Below are positions 8,733 through 16,899 of a DNA stretch of 33,195 nucleotides, piece by piece (within the stretch, counting starts at the first letter, position 1; each line of letters opens with the position of its first letter). The stretch comes from Roseomonas genomospecies 6 (lineage in GTDB: Bacteria; Pseudomonadota; Alphaproteobacteria; Azospirillales; Azospirillaceae). A program made the translations under genes and the position numbers. The notes under the pieces are model-generated. The model saw only the letters and a list, made by a program, of their open reading frames with translations. It was not told the origin of the DNA and ran no database searches. The stretch covers positions 1-33,195 of the forward strand of contig NZ_QOKW01000045.1 of NCBI RefSeq assembly GCF_008365375.1, in the 5' to 3' direction.

Positions 8733-9075
8733 GCCCGCAGCGCCTCCACGCCGGCCGCGATGATCAGGGCGGCGCCATCGGGCCACCCCAGGCGTTCCGG
8801 CCCCGGCCGGAACGCCTAACTGCACCATTCAGCCCCCGCCGGCACGGGGCCGGGGACGCTTTCCTTTCAGCGTATGGAGAGGGCCGGCGATCCGCATCCG
8901 CCCGGCGACGGATTTTCCAGCCAGGCGTGCGTCACCTATGGTCTCGGACGGGTTGGCGAACGATGAACGGGGAGCCGACGACAATCGGCGTCGGCACGCA
9001 TTTCCCGGCGGCGAGCCCGGACAACATAGTCGGGGCCCGACGAGGCAGCCCCTCACCCCCAACCCGGAATCACCG
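8733..9075. other. Intergenic region between relaxase and winged-helix gene, probable transfer-origin region
   Basis: Divergent genes flank this stretch. It holds the 28-bp palindrome at 8790-8817 with its possible nic sequence, and a smaller GC-rich inverted repeat near 8972-8996. No protein-coding frame within it is convincing. Confidence 0.45.
8790..8829 (+). other. Candidate oriT: perfect inverted repeat followed by a nic-like sequence
   Basis: A 13-bp arm (AGGCGTTCCGGCC) is followed by its exact complement after two bases. Next comes TAACTGCACCAT at 8817-8828. In RSF1010/R1162-type MobQ plasmids, oriT is an inverted repeat directly 5' of TAAGTGCGCCCT. The arrangement matches and the core is similar at 9 of 12 positions. 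Its place just upstream of the relaxase gene is typical. Confidence 0.45.
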
Positions 9076-10383
9076 ATGACCGATACCGTGCTGCAGAACG
9101 CCACCCTCACCGGGGCCTTCGTCCCCGCCCCCGATGCACAGCCCCCCAAGCCCCGCCACGTCGGCAACTTTTTCGCCATCGACGCTCGGGCGTGGGTGCT
9201 GGCGTGCGCACTCGGCCTCAACGCGGCCATCGCCTATCTGATCCTCGCGGCGTTCTCGCGGCGCGACAACCGCACCACCTGCGCCGGGGTCGAGGCGGTG
9301 AAACAGTACGCCAGGGTCGGGTGGAGCCGCGCGGCGAAGGCCATCGACCTTTTGGAAACCGCCGGTCTGGTCAGCACGCCGGATCGACCGAAGCTGCTGC
9401 GCGTGCTGACGCCGGCACATACCATTCCCGAGTGCGAGGGCTATCCGCCCGAGCCGCTGACCGATCGCGAACGTCGCCTCTACGACTGGCTGGTGCCGGG
9501 CGGCTCATGGCTGCCGTCCCGGGCCTGCCCGGAGTTGGGCGGCTTCCGCCCCCGCACTCTCATCCGCGGGATCGTCGACAAGGGTTGGGCGCGCGCTCTC
9601 GGCGGGCACATCTACGCGCCTGTCGGCTACGATCCGGCCGCCGCCGCCCTGCCCGCGTGGATTTGGCTGCCCCGGTCCCTGGTCGTCGGTGCTGGAGGCG
9701 ACACACCGCCGATCGTCGAACTGCGCCAAGCCCAGAGCGTTGGCTTGTTGCGTTTGTTTGTTCAACTCTATGGCGTCCAGGATCTGGCCGAAGACGGTGG
9801 CCTGCCCTGGACCTTCGCGCGTTACCGCCACACGAAGCTCCGCGTCGGCGACCGCGGCCGATACGTCGTCGTCGCCTTTGGCAACCCGCAGCCCCAATTC
9901 AACCTCACTCATCCGCTGGTCCAGGCCCACGCGAACGCCCACCCCGAAAATCCCACGGCCGGGCTCGCGCAATTCAAGGAGCAGTTGAACCGGCTGATCG
10001 ACATGGGACTCGTCGAGGTCGTCGACCATCTCATCGAGAGCCTGTCCGGCGAGGCCGAAATCCTGCACCCCTGCCCGCGCACCAATGGCAACGTCCTGGA
10101 ACGTAAAGTCGCCCAGGCGGCCGATGCCGCCGCCCGCGCGCTGCTGCCCGCCCCGCGGATCGCCGCCGCCGTGCGCCCCCTCGGCGCCTCGTACACACTG
10201 GTGCCCGTCCCCTCGGTGCTCGAGCAGGTTGAGTTGATCGGCATTCTGCGGCTGCGCTATCGGGCGTGGACGCGACGGACCGCGGCCTGGAGCGCGAACA
10301 CCAAGGAGCGCTGTCAGAGCCACTTGCAGCAGTACGAGCGCATGCTCGCCACGGTGCGGCGCGGTCACCCGACGACGCCATAA
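9076..10383 (+). CDS. Plasmid-type protein with N-terminal winged helix, possible replication or regulatory factor
   Basis: The ATG at 9076 follows GGAA with an 8-nt gap and gives 435 residues. Residues about 45-100 form a winged helix-turn-helix: AYLILAAFSRRDNRTT, then EAVKQYARVGWSRAAKAIDLLETAGLVS, the pattern of a replication-initiator or MarR/GntR-like DNA-binding domain. The middle (WIWLPRSLV, VGLLRLFVQLYGVQDL) may contain a second winged helix. A helical segment FKEQLNRLIDMGLVEVVDHLIES follows, and the C-terminus is basic (RYRAWTRRTAAWSANTKERC). It lies divergent from the relaxase gene across the candidate oriT. A role in plasmid replication or mobilisation control fits the setting but is not demonstrated, and I do not assign a family name. 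Confidence 0.55.
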   Translation: MTDTVLQNATLTGAFVPAPDAQPPKPRHVGNFFAIDARAWVLACALGLNAAIAYLILAAFSRRDNRTTCAGVEAVKQYARVGWSRAAKAIDLLETAGLVSTPDRPKLLRVLTPAHTIPECEGYPPEPLTDRERRLYDWLVPGGSWLPSRACPELGGFRPRTLIRGIVDKGWARALGGHIYAPVGYDPAAAALPAWIWLPRSLVVGAGGDTPPIVELRQAQSVGLLRLFVQLYGVQDLAEDGGLPWTFARYRHTKLRVGDRGRYVVVAFGNPQPQFNLTHPLVQAHANAHPENPTAGLAQFKEQLNRLIDMGLVEVVDHLIESLSGEAEILHPCPRTNGNVLERKVAQAADAAARALLPAPRIAAAVRPLGASYTLVPVPSVLEQVELIGILRLRYRAWTRRTAAWSANTKERCQSHLQQYERMLATVRRGHPTTP

Positions 10384-10945
10384 CACACCGTGGCCACGCT
10401 CCGGTGGACCACTGCGGGAGACATAAAGGAAGAATCAAGGACGGTTCAAGGAGAAGTCAACGACGCTACGCCAATTCGGTGCTTCGCACCGCGCCGGGCG
10501 GCGCGTCATGCCATCGCCTTCGGCCGCGGCTCCTTCCCTGTCCTCGCGGGCCGCGTTCGACGGGTCCCGGTCTCGCCATTAGCCCCACGCCCCCTTGCCG
10601 AGCGCCAGGACGTTGAGCGACGGATCGAACATCCGAAGACGCCGACGGCCAGCACCGCCGAGGTTCCAGCTCCGGCTTTCCGGCTCCGCGCCGAAAGGCC
10701 GACGCGATCACCCCCGCCTCAATGCCGCAAAGTTTTCCACAAGCGAGCGCCGCGCGTATCGGAGTATGGACGCCTACCAACAAGGCATTAGGAGCTATCG
10801 TCAAAATTTCTTAACACAGAACCAGAGAACAGAGCACGGCCATGAGTTCCGGTCAGCAGACTTTTTCTTCACCAAGCCCTTGCCTCATGCGCAAAGAGGC
10901 GGATATCTCCGATCGCAGGGCTTTTCCCAAACCGAAGGAAACATC
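10384..10945 (+). other. 560-bp intergenic region with an AT-rich patch and one DnaA-box-like site
   Basis: The first 340 bp are GC-rich with no credible gene. From about 10,730 the base composition drops: TTTTCCACA at 10733-10741 fits the relaxed DnaA-box consensus TTWTNCACA, and 10,795-10,830 is AT-rich. The region runs into the KfrA-like gene. It could hold that gene's promoter or part of a replication origin; one box alone is weak evidence. Confidence 0.35.
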
Positions 10946-11641
10946 GTGGGACGACCGATGGGTGTCACGGAGACACAGGTGATCGCCGCGGGCACCGCGC
11001 TTGAGGCGGCCGGCGAGCCGGTCAACGGTACGGCGCTGCGTCGGGCGCTCGGCGGCCACGGCCGGCCGGAGGCCTTGGTGCGCGTCTGGCAGGCCCACAA
11101 GCTAGCGCAGGCGTCCCGGCCGGCGGCCCTCGGGCCGCTGATCGACGAGGCCCTCACGGCGGTGCGCCAGCCGCTCGAGCGGCTGGCCGAAGGCAGCTGG
11201 CGCGGTGCCGCCGACGGCCTTGCCGCGCGGATCCGCGAGTTGGAGGGGCAACTGCGGGACGCGGAGGAGGAAATGGGCGCGACGATCGACCGGAGCGAGC
11301 GCGCGCTTGATGAGGTTCACACGCAGATCGATGCGCTGAACGCGGCGCTCGCGGCCGCCGCGGAGCAGCACCAGACCGAGCGGCGAGCGCTGCAGGACAA
11401 GGTGCGTACGCTCGAAGAGCAGCTCGCGACCCGCGACGAGGAACGGCGGACGGTCCGCGAGCTCGCCGACCTGCTGCCCGCGCTGCAGCAGACCATCGCC
11501 GACCGGGCGCTTTCGCACGACGGGAGCAGCGACACCAAGCCGGCCCGACCGAAACGCGCACAAACAAACGAACAAACGGCGGTGCTGCCGTTGCTCGACG
11601 CCATAACTGAGCTGGTCCCCGTTTCCCGGACAGTCGAATAA
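10946..11641 (+). CDS. KfrA-like plasmid DNA-binding coiled-coil protein
   Basis: The N-terminal 55 residues match the KfrA_N domain: GVTETQVIAAGTALEAAGE, VNGTALRRALGG and ALVRVWQAHK. KfrA proteins are plasmid repressors with a long coiled-coil tail that helps stabilise and organise the plasmid. Here residues about 90-190 are a clear coiled coil (RIRELEGQLRDAEEEMGATI, ALQDKVRTLEEQLATRDEER), as expected. The GTG at 10946 is preceded by AAGGA with a 6-nt gap, so I prefer it to the far-upstream ATG; an ATG four codons on (10958) is the alternative. The product is 231 residues, short compared with KfrA of IncP plasmids. Near the 3' end is an AACAAAC-rich tract. An IS3 element has landed directly after the stop. 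Confidence 0.75.
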   Translation: MGRPMGVTETQVIAAGTALEAAGEPVNGTALRRALGGHGRPEALVRVWQAHKLAQASRPAALGPLIDEALTAVRQPLERLAEGSWRGAADGLAARIRELEGQLRDAEEEMGATIDRSERALDEVHTQIDALNAALAAAAEQHQTERRALQDKVRTLEEQLATRDEERRTVRELADLLPALQQTIADRALSHDGSSDTKPARPKRAQTNEQTAVLPLLDAITELVPVSRTVE

Positions 11642-11673
11642 GCTTGGCTCGTCCAGGAAGAAGGACGGACCCG

Positions 11674-11958
11674 ATGACGGGAAAACGGAAGCGGTATTCG
11701 GCGGACTTCAAGGCGAAGGTGACGCTGGAGACGATCCGGGGCGAGCTGACGGTGTCGCAGCTGGTCGCCAAGCACGGCGTCCATCAGACGCTGATCAATG
11801 CCTGGAAGAAGCAGGCGATCGAGGGGATGGCCGGGGTGTTCTCCGGCAAGGCGGAGGTCGCCGAAGCCAGCCATCAAGGCGAAGGGGAAAAGCTGCACGC
11901 GATGATCGGCCAGTTGGTCGTGGAACGCGATTTTTTGCGCAAGCCCTCCGGTCGATGA
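11674..11958 (+). CDS. IS3-family OrfA transposase subunit
   Basis: The 94-residue product has the helix-turn-helix of IS3-family OrfA proteins: KRYSADFKAKVTLETIRGE, SQLVAKHGVHQTLINAWKKQ, and the leucine-zipper-like GEKLHAMIGQLVVERDFLRK that links it to OrfB. The ATG at 11674 is used; upstream in-frame sequence is probably IS end. Its stop overlaps the start of orfB as ATGA, the usual IS3 arrangement. The partner orfB is cut off after 33 codons, so this element cannot move on its own. Confidence 0.85.
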   Translation: MTGKRKRYSADFKAKVTLETIRGELTVSQLVAKHGVHQTLINAWKKQAIEGMAGVFSGKAEVAEASHQGEGEKLHAMIGQLVVERDFLRKPSGR

Positions 11959-12056
11959 GCGTCGCCCGGAGGCGGGAGATGATCGAGCCGGAGCATCCGC
12001 AGCTGTCGATCACCCGGCAGTGCGAATTGGTTTCCATCAGCCGATCCAGCTACTGA
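11955..12056 (+). pseudogene. Remnant of IS3-family orfB
   Basis: The frame begins at an ATG overlapping the orfA stop and reads MSVARRREMIEPEHP, then SITRQCELVSISRSSY followed by TGA. This is the start of the IS3-family OrfB integrase (usually about 270 residues). The DDE domain is missing: homology stops where IS21-type sequence begins. Confidence 0.8.
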
Positions 12057-12057
12057 G

Positions 12058-12258
12058 CGGATGCGGGCTCACCTGTTCGTCGCGACACTGGGTTACTCGC
12101 GCCGCAACTTCGTCACGGTGTTCTGTCACGAGCGGCAGTCCGCCTGGATCACCGGTCTGGAGGCCGCCTTCCAGCACTTCGGCGGCGTGCCGCACGAGGT
12201 GCTGATCGACAATCCCAAGACCCTGGTCACCCATCGCGATCGGGAAACCCGGGAAGTG
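12058..12258 (+). pseudogene. Internal fragment of IS21-family istA
   Basis: The translation from 12061 contains HLFVATLGYSRRNFV, AFQHFGGVPHEVLIDNPKT and RDRETREV, which are conserved segments of the IstA transposase core of IS21 elements. Only about 65 of roughly 500 residues remain. Both ends are abrupt junctions: IS3 orfB on the left and IS66-type sequence on the right. Confidence 0.75.
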
Positions 12259-12403
12259 AAGGCCAATGACCTCGATCGCGTGCTTCCCTGGGCCTGGAAG
12301 GCCGAGTGCGCCGCCCAAGCCGCTTGACCAATCCTATCTCTATTGCCGCCCATCCTCGCGTGTGACCGTTATCGTCGCAACGTGGGGTGCCGATGACGCT
12401 TAC
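12259..12403 (+). pseudogene. C-terminal end of an IS66-family tnpC plus terminal repeat
   Basis: In the same frame as the IS21 piece the sequence changes to DLDRVLPWAWKAE and stops at 12327. The LxxLLPWxW-like end is typical of IS66 TnpC. After the stop, GGTGCCGATGACGCTTAC ends at 12403; read inward this begins GTAAGCG, the end sequence of IS66 elements. So about 145 bp of an IS66 right end remains. Confidence 0.6.
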
Positions 12404-12408
12404 CGATT

Positions 12409-12537
12409 GCCAACCAGCACTTCGACACGTTGGTCGATCTCGATGACACGCTCGCCGATTATTGCTGCGCCCTGGCCGATGATCCGGACCGCATTCGAGC
12501 CGCGACGTGGTTCCATTAGTGGCCGCAATTTGCGTGA
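12409..12537 (+). pseudogene. C-terminal remnant of an IS630-family transposase with a nonsense mutation
   Basis: The frame from 12409 reads ANQHFDTLVDLDDTLADYCC, then DDPDRIRAATWFH, a TAG at 12517-12519, then WPQFA and TGA. IS630-family transposases commonly end in a TxxHWWP motif, so the TAG most simply replaces the first W codon (TGG). The rest of the gene and the element ends are absent. I am fairly confident that it is a transposase tail, less so of the exact family. Confidence 0.55.
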
Positions 12538-12597
12538 CTTCCAAGCAATGGAAGCCTTCAAACGTCGGCCATATAAGCCGGCTTGGCCTCATAAGGC

Positions 12598-12897
12598 TCA
12601 GTTGCTCACCACCGGCTTGCGGATGGCCTTCTGGCCGTCGGTCTTCGCCACCGCCTTCACGGCGGGCGGCGCCATGTCCTCGGTGGAGGCCTGCTGAAGC
12701 CGGGCCTGCGGGCTCGCCTTCGACGGGAAGGCCACGGGCAGGAGCATCGCGGCGAAGACGGCCACGGCGATCAGGGTCTTCAGGGCTTCCCAGGCGAAGC
12801 CGCCGCGGCGCGGGGACTTGGACAGCGCGGAGGCGTCGTCCGCCTCCAGGGCGGTCGCCGGAGCAGCCGGCGTCGGCTGGACTGCGGTCATGGACAT
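12598..12897 (-). CDS. Small single-pass membrane protein of unknown function
   Basis: The start at 12897 gives 99 residues; an ATG at 12954 would add 19 residues with a less convincing composition. A proline/alanine-rich, probably cytoplasmic N-terminus (about 45 residues, with a basic KSPRRGG just before the membrane) is followed by one hydrophobic segment, LKTLIAVAVFAAMLLPVAFP. A basic, alanine-rich tail that would be periplasmic comes last. No family is recognised. It stands alone between the IS remnants and the glycosyltransferase operon, which is also on the minus strand. Two copies of TGGTACCCC lie upstream, near 12928 and 12973, and might be an operator. Confidence 0.5.
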   Translation of the reverse strand: MSMTAVQPTPAAPATALEADDASALSKSPRRGGFAWEALKTLIAVAVFAAMLLPVAFPSKASPQARLQQASTEDMAPPAVKAVAKTDGQKAIRKPVVSN

Positions 12898-13049
12898 GGC
12901 AGGCACTCGTGTTCGGGTTCGCCGGATTGGTACCCCCAGCATCGCAAGGGACATGCCACGCGTTTACCCCCGTGGTACCCCAACCTTTCGTTTGGAAATT
13001 AACTCAAAGTCAAAACAGTGGCGGGGATTCGGCGCAGGACCGGCGCGAA

Positions 13050-13110
13050 CCCGGCAAGATTCTCCCCCCGACCGGCGGATTTTGCCGCCCGGGTGGAGAA
13101 TTCTGCCGGG
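13050..13110. repeat. Large imperfect stem-loop downstream of the glycosyltransferase gene
   Basis: CCCGGCAAGATTCTCC at 13050-13065 pairs with GGAGAATTCTGCCGGG at 13095-13110 at 14 of 16 positions. A smaller hairpin (CCGGCGG/CCGCCCGG) sits in the loop. It begins 25 bp after the glycosyltransferase stop, so it may stabilise or end that mRNA, although no T-run follows. The right arm shares GAGAATTCT with the candidate parS palindromes near 30.9 kb. Confidence 0.45.
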
Positions 13111-13134
13111 AAGATATTGCCGCGTGGACCGGTT

Positions 13135-14340
13135 TCAGGCCATCCCGCGGATCAGCGCCACCTGGCGTTCCAGGCAGCGCGGCAGGTCGAAACGCTCCAC
13201 CGCCGTCTCCCGCGCGGCGCGGGCCAGCGGGGCGAAGGCGCCGGGGTCCTCCAGCACCGCGACGGCCTTGGCGGCGATGTCCTGGGGGGAGAAGAAATCG
13301 GCCAGCAGCCCGTTCTCCCCGGGGCGGATGACCTCCCGCACCGGGGCGGTGTCGGAGCCGATCACCACGCAGCCGAGCGCCATGGATTCCACCATCGACC
13401 AGGACAGGACGAAGGGATAGGTCAGGTAGACGTGCGCCCGCGACACGCGCAGGACCGACAGATAGCGGTCGTAGGGGAGATGCCCCAGGAAATGGACGCG
13501 GGCGGGGTCCACCGGCACCTCGGCCAGCATGGTCTCCCGCCAGCTCTTCCCGCCGGGGGGCGCCGCGCCGTAGCTGACCTCGTCGCCGCCGGCGATCAGC
13601 ACATGGGCCTTGGGCCGTGCCTCCAGAATGCGCGGCAGGGCGCGCATGAAGCTGGGGAAGCCGCGGTAGGGTTCCAGGTTGCGCACGGCGTAGGTCAGCA
13701 CCTCGTCCCGGCGCGTCAGCACCGTGCCGTCCGGCAGGGTCACGCGGATGTCCGGGTCGGGCAGGAGCTGTGCCGTGTCCACGCCGTCGTGGATGACCTC
13801 GATCTTCGGATGGAAGGGCGCCGGATGGGAATCGCGCTGCCATTCGGTGGGGGCGATGCCGCGGTCGCACGCCTCCAGGGACAGCAGCAGCGGCGTGCTG
13901 CGCATCCTCAGACGCAGCACCGTGTCCACATTGACCGGGACCGACGGGTCGAAGCCGACGTCCAGCCCCTGGGCGCGGTAGAAGAACTCGCAGTAGTTCA
14001 GGTAGGGGGTGTTGGGGAACACGTCCTTGACGAACAGAGTCTCGCCCCAGCCCGGATGGCCGACGACGACGTCGGGGCGGAAACCCTCCTCGCGCAGCCC
14101 CATCAGCCGCCGGGCCACGGCCTGGCCGTGCAGCACCGCGTTCTCGGTGGAGACCAGATAGGGATGCGCGTTCTCCCGCGCGGTGCGGCTGGGCTGGTAG
14201 GAGAGGCGGCGCACGTTCGGAATCTCCCGGTCGGTGCGCTTGGTGATGAAGACGACGCGGTTCGCCGGATCGGCGGCCAGACGGGCGGCCAGATGCTTGT
14301 ACTGGCCGGGCATGTTCTGGTGGATGAAGACGATGTTCAT
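13135..14340 (-). CDS. Glycosyltransferase, GT-B fold (family 4-like)
   Basis: The ATG at 14340 is preceded by GGAGG with a 5-nt gap, which fixes the start and gives 401 residues. The N-terminus NIVFIHQNMPGQYKHLA is the first Rossmann strand and acceptor-side loop of GT-B enzymes. VVGHPGWGETL and YCEFFYRAQGLDVGFDP follow. The donor-binding half has VIHDGVD, NLEPYRGFPSFMRALP, VHFLGHLPYDRYLSVLRVS and the family-4 signature SWSMVESMALGCVVIGSD, in which the E of the ExxxxxxxE-like motif contacts the nucleotide sugar. These enzymes build exopolysaccharide, LPS or glycoconjugates at the cytoplasmic face of the inner membrane. The donor and acceptor cannot be told from sequence. The gene lies 37 bp downstream of the TVP38-type gene and is probably co-transcribed with it. 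Confidence 0.85.
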   Translation of the reverse strand: MNIVFIHQNMPGQYKHLAARLAADPANRVVFITKRTDREIPNVRRLSYQPSRTARENAHPYLVSTENAVLHGQAVARRLMGLREEGFRPDVVVGHPGWGETLFVKDVFPNTPYLNYCEFFYRAQGLDVGFDPSVPVNVDTVLRLRMRSTPLLLSLEACDRGIAPTEWQRDSHPAPFHPKIEVIHDGVDTAQLLPDPDIRVTLPDGTVLTRRDEVLTYAVRNLEPYRGFPSFMRALPRILEARPKAHVLIAGGDEVSYGAAPPGGKSWRETMLAEVPVDPARVHFLGHLPYDRYLSVLRVSRAHVYLTYPFVLSWSMVESMALGCVVIGSDTAPVREVIRPGENGLLADFFSPQDIAAKAVAVLEDPGAFAPLARAARETAVERFDLPRCLERQVALIRGMA

Positions 14341-14377
14341 GGTGCCTCCGCAGGAACCGGACACAGGCAAGGGCCGG

Positions 14378-15070
14378 TCAGGCGCGCCCGGCGCCGAACT
14401 TCTCCCGCAGCTTCGGCCCGACCTTCGGCAGCAGAACGGACAGGATCAGCAGGCTGAGCCCGATGACGGTCGGCGCGATCCAGTCCGGCTTGCCGGCCAG
14501 GGCGTGGTCGCCCGCGGCGCCGAACTGCACGAAGGCCACCGTCATCGGCAACTGCCCGATCAGCGATCCGAAGGCGTAGGCGCCGAGCCGCACCCGCGTC
14601 AGGCCGAGCGCGTAATTCACCCCGCTGTGCGGCAGCACGGGCACCAGCCGCAGCATGGCGACGGCCCGCCAGCCGCCCGTCTCCAGCCGGCGCAGCGCGT
14701 CGCCCCAGCGCACCCCGTCCAGGGCCGGCACCAGCCCGTCGGTGACGTAGCGGGTGAGCAGGAAGCCGGTGGAGGCGCCGATCACGCTGCCCGCCGCCGC
14801 CAGCACCCCGCCCCACCAGACGCCGAAGACCAGCCCGGCGACCATCGCCATGACGGAGCGCGGGAAGAACAGCAGGCTGGCCAGGATGTGCAGGAGCAGG
14901 AACAGGACCGGCGCGGCGGGGTGGTGGCGTAGGATGTCCTGAAGCGCGTCCATTCCGAAGGTGCCGTGCCACGCCCACCAAGCACCGCTCCCGCCGAGCA
15001 GAAGCAGGACGAGCAGCCCCCGCCCCAGGTTACGGAGGGTGGACGGGGAAGGCATGCGGCGCTCGGCCAT
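14378..15070 (-). CDS. TVP38/TMEM64 (DedA-superfamily) membrane protein
   Basis: The 230-residue protein has about five to six hydrophobic segments: LGRGLLVLLLLGGSGAWW, a central block APVLFLLLHILASLLFFP, VLAAAGSVIGASTGFLL, and a C-terminal IAPTVIGLSLLILSVLL. The family's marks are visible: FFPRSVMAMVAGLVFG, GASTGFLLTRYV, then RLVPVLPHSGVNYALGLTRVRLGAYAFGSLIGQLP. Members of this inner-membrane superfamily are linked to lipid scrambling or undecaprenyl-phosphate recycling and to envelope homeostasis; the substrate of this one is unknown. It is the first gene of a likely two-gene operon with the glycosyltransferase, which suits a role in polysaccharide assembly. It is divergent from metK. No strong ribosome-binding site is seen, so the second ATG (five codons on) is possible. 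Confidence 0.8.
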   Translation of the reverse strand: MAERRMPSPSTLRNLGRGLLVLLLLGGSGAWWAWHGTFGMDALQDILRHHPAAPVLFLLLHILASLLFFPRSVMAMVAGLVFGVWWGGVLAAAGSVIGASTGFLLTRYVTDGLVPALDGVRWGDALRRLETGGWRAVAMLRLVPVLPHSGVNYALGLTRVRLGAYAFGSLIGQLPMTVAFVQFGAAGDHALAGKPDWIAPTVIGLSLLILSVLLPKVGPKLREKFGAGRA

Positions 15071-15208
15071 GGTGCGGGCCTTTGGTTCGTCGAACTGGGG
15101 TTCCGTGGTCGGGTCTGCATATCACGGGCGCTACCGCACCGCGAGAGACGATCACGGGCGGCATATCTCCAGAAACCGGAACGGTCATTCCGATCAACGA
15201 CATTTACG

Positions 15209-15238
15209 TTGAATGCGATAAACAAAACACACTAAAAT
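15209..15238 (+). promoter_or_regulatory. Probable metK promoter, overlapped by an inverted repeat
   Basis: TTGAAT (15209-15214) and TAAAAT (15233-15238) are separated by 18 bp and resemble sigma-70 -35 and -10 boxes, placing the start of transcription near 15,245. GCGATAA at 15215-15221 is repeated inverted as TTATCGC at 15259-15265, bracketing the -10 region. This could bind a regulator. The AT-rich composition stands out from the surroundings. Confidence 0.45.
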
Positions 15239-15284
15239 GCTCCAAAAGCGCATATCTCTTATCGCGAAAGGCTAGGTTTCTCCT

Positions 15285-16454
<1,170 letters not shown>

Positions 16455-16476
16455 GCGTCCGCAAGGACCGCAAGCC

Positions 16477-16516
16477 CAGCCGCCCGGTACCCCACCGGGC
16501 GGCTGGTTCTGTTTCT
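16477..16516 (+). terminator. Intrinsic terminator of metK
   Basis: A 12-bp GC-rich stem (CAGCCGCCCGGT at 16477-16488 with its complement at 16494-16505) and a 5-nt loop start about 23 nt after the metK stop. The T-rich GTTCTGTTTC follows. Confidence 0.8.
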
Positions 16517-16544
16517 GGGAATTCCCGAGAGGCCATGCCCAGGC

Positions 16545-16645
16545 AAAGAAAAAGGCCGCAGCCATGATGGCGCGGCCTTCAAGTCTAGGGAGGAAACGCC
16601 CAAAGGGCATCCGGGAACCAATTTATGCTGCAATGCAGCAAAGGT
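16545..16645 (-). ncRNA. Candidate small RNA A with CCUCC motif and terminator
   Basis: Read on the minus strand: a hairpin TGCCC-ttt-GGGC, the single-stranded core GTTTCCTCCCTAGAC (complement of 16583-16597), then a stem AAGGCCGC/GCGGCCTT (16552-16559 with 16572-16579) followed by TTTTTCTTTG. The CU-rich core could pair with Shine-Dalgarno sequences, as in the CcsR ('cuckoo') RNAs of other alphaproteobacteria. A second element with the same layout lies just upstream at 16729-16830. It lies downstream of the NUDIX gene and could be processed from its 3' end. Expression is not shown. Confidence 0.4.
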
Positions 16646-16728
16646 CAAGCCCCCGGCGAACCGTCATCGCCAAAAATATTCCCCCCCCTCGCGGCCCCTG
16701 CTCCGGCCCACCGGATCGCAAATGCCGG

Positions 16729-16830
16729 AAAAAGAAAAGGCTGCAGCCGGTGAGGCGCAGCCTAGTTCTGGGAGGGAGGAAACCAAGTGAACTTGGTGAG
16801 GCCATTTATGAGCCGATTTGATTAACAGCG
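16729..16830 (-). ncRNA. Candidate small RNA B with CCUCC motif and terminator
   Basis: On the minus strand: perfect hairpin ACCAAGT-tc-ACTTGGT (complement of 16782-16797), then TTCCTCCCTCCCAG, then stem GGCTGC/GCAGCC (16739-16744 with 16757-16762) and the tail TTTTCTTTTT. The layout is the same as in element A, about 185 bp away, and the sequences are partly conserved, so they look like a tandem duplication. It begins about 70 bp after the NUDIX stop codon. Confidence 0.4.
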
Positions 16831-16899
16831 CGTAAACAGACGATCTGCTCCGAAGACATACCTATTTTTTGACAAGGATCAATAAAGCCAAGCTCAAGC

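Noticed and set aside
8829..9075. Upstream in-frame extension of the 9076-10383 gene to 8938
   Set aside because: The extension has shadow composition, and the ATG at 9076 has a ribosome-binding site.
15215..15284. SAM-II or SAM/SAH riboswitch before metK
   Set aside because: The expected conserved core of these classes was not found, and the probable promoter leaves too short a leader.
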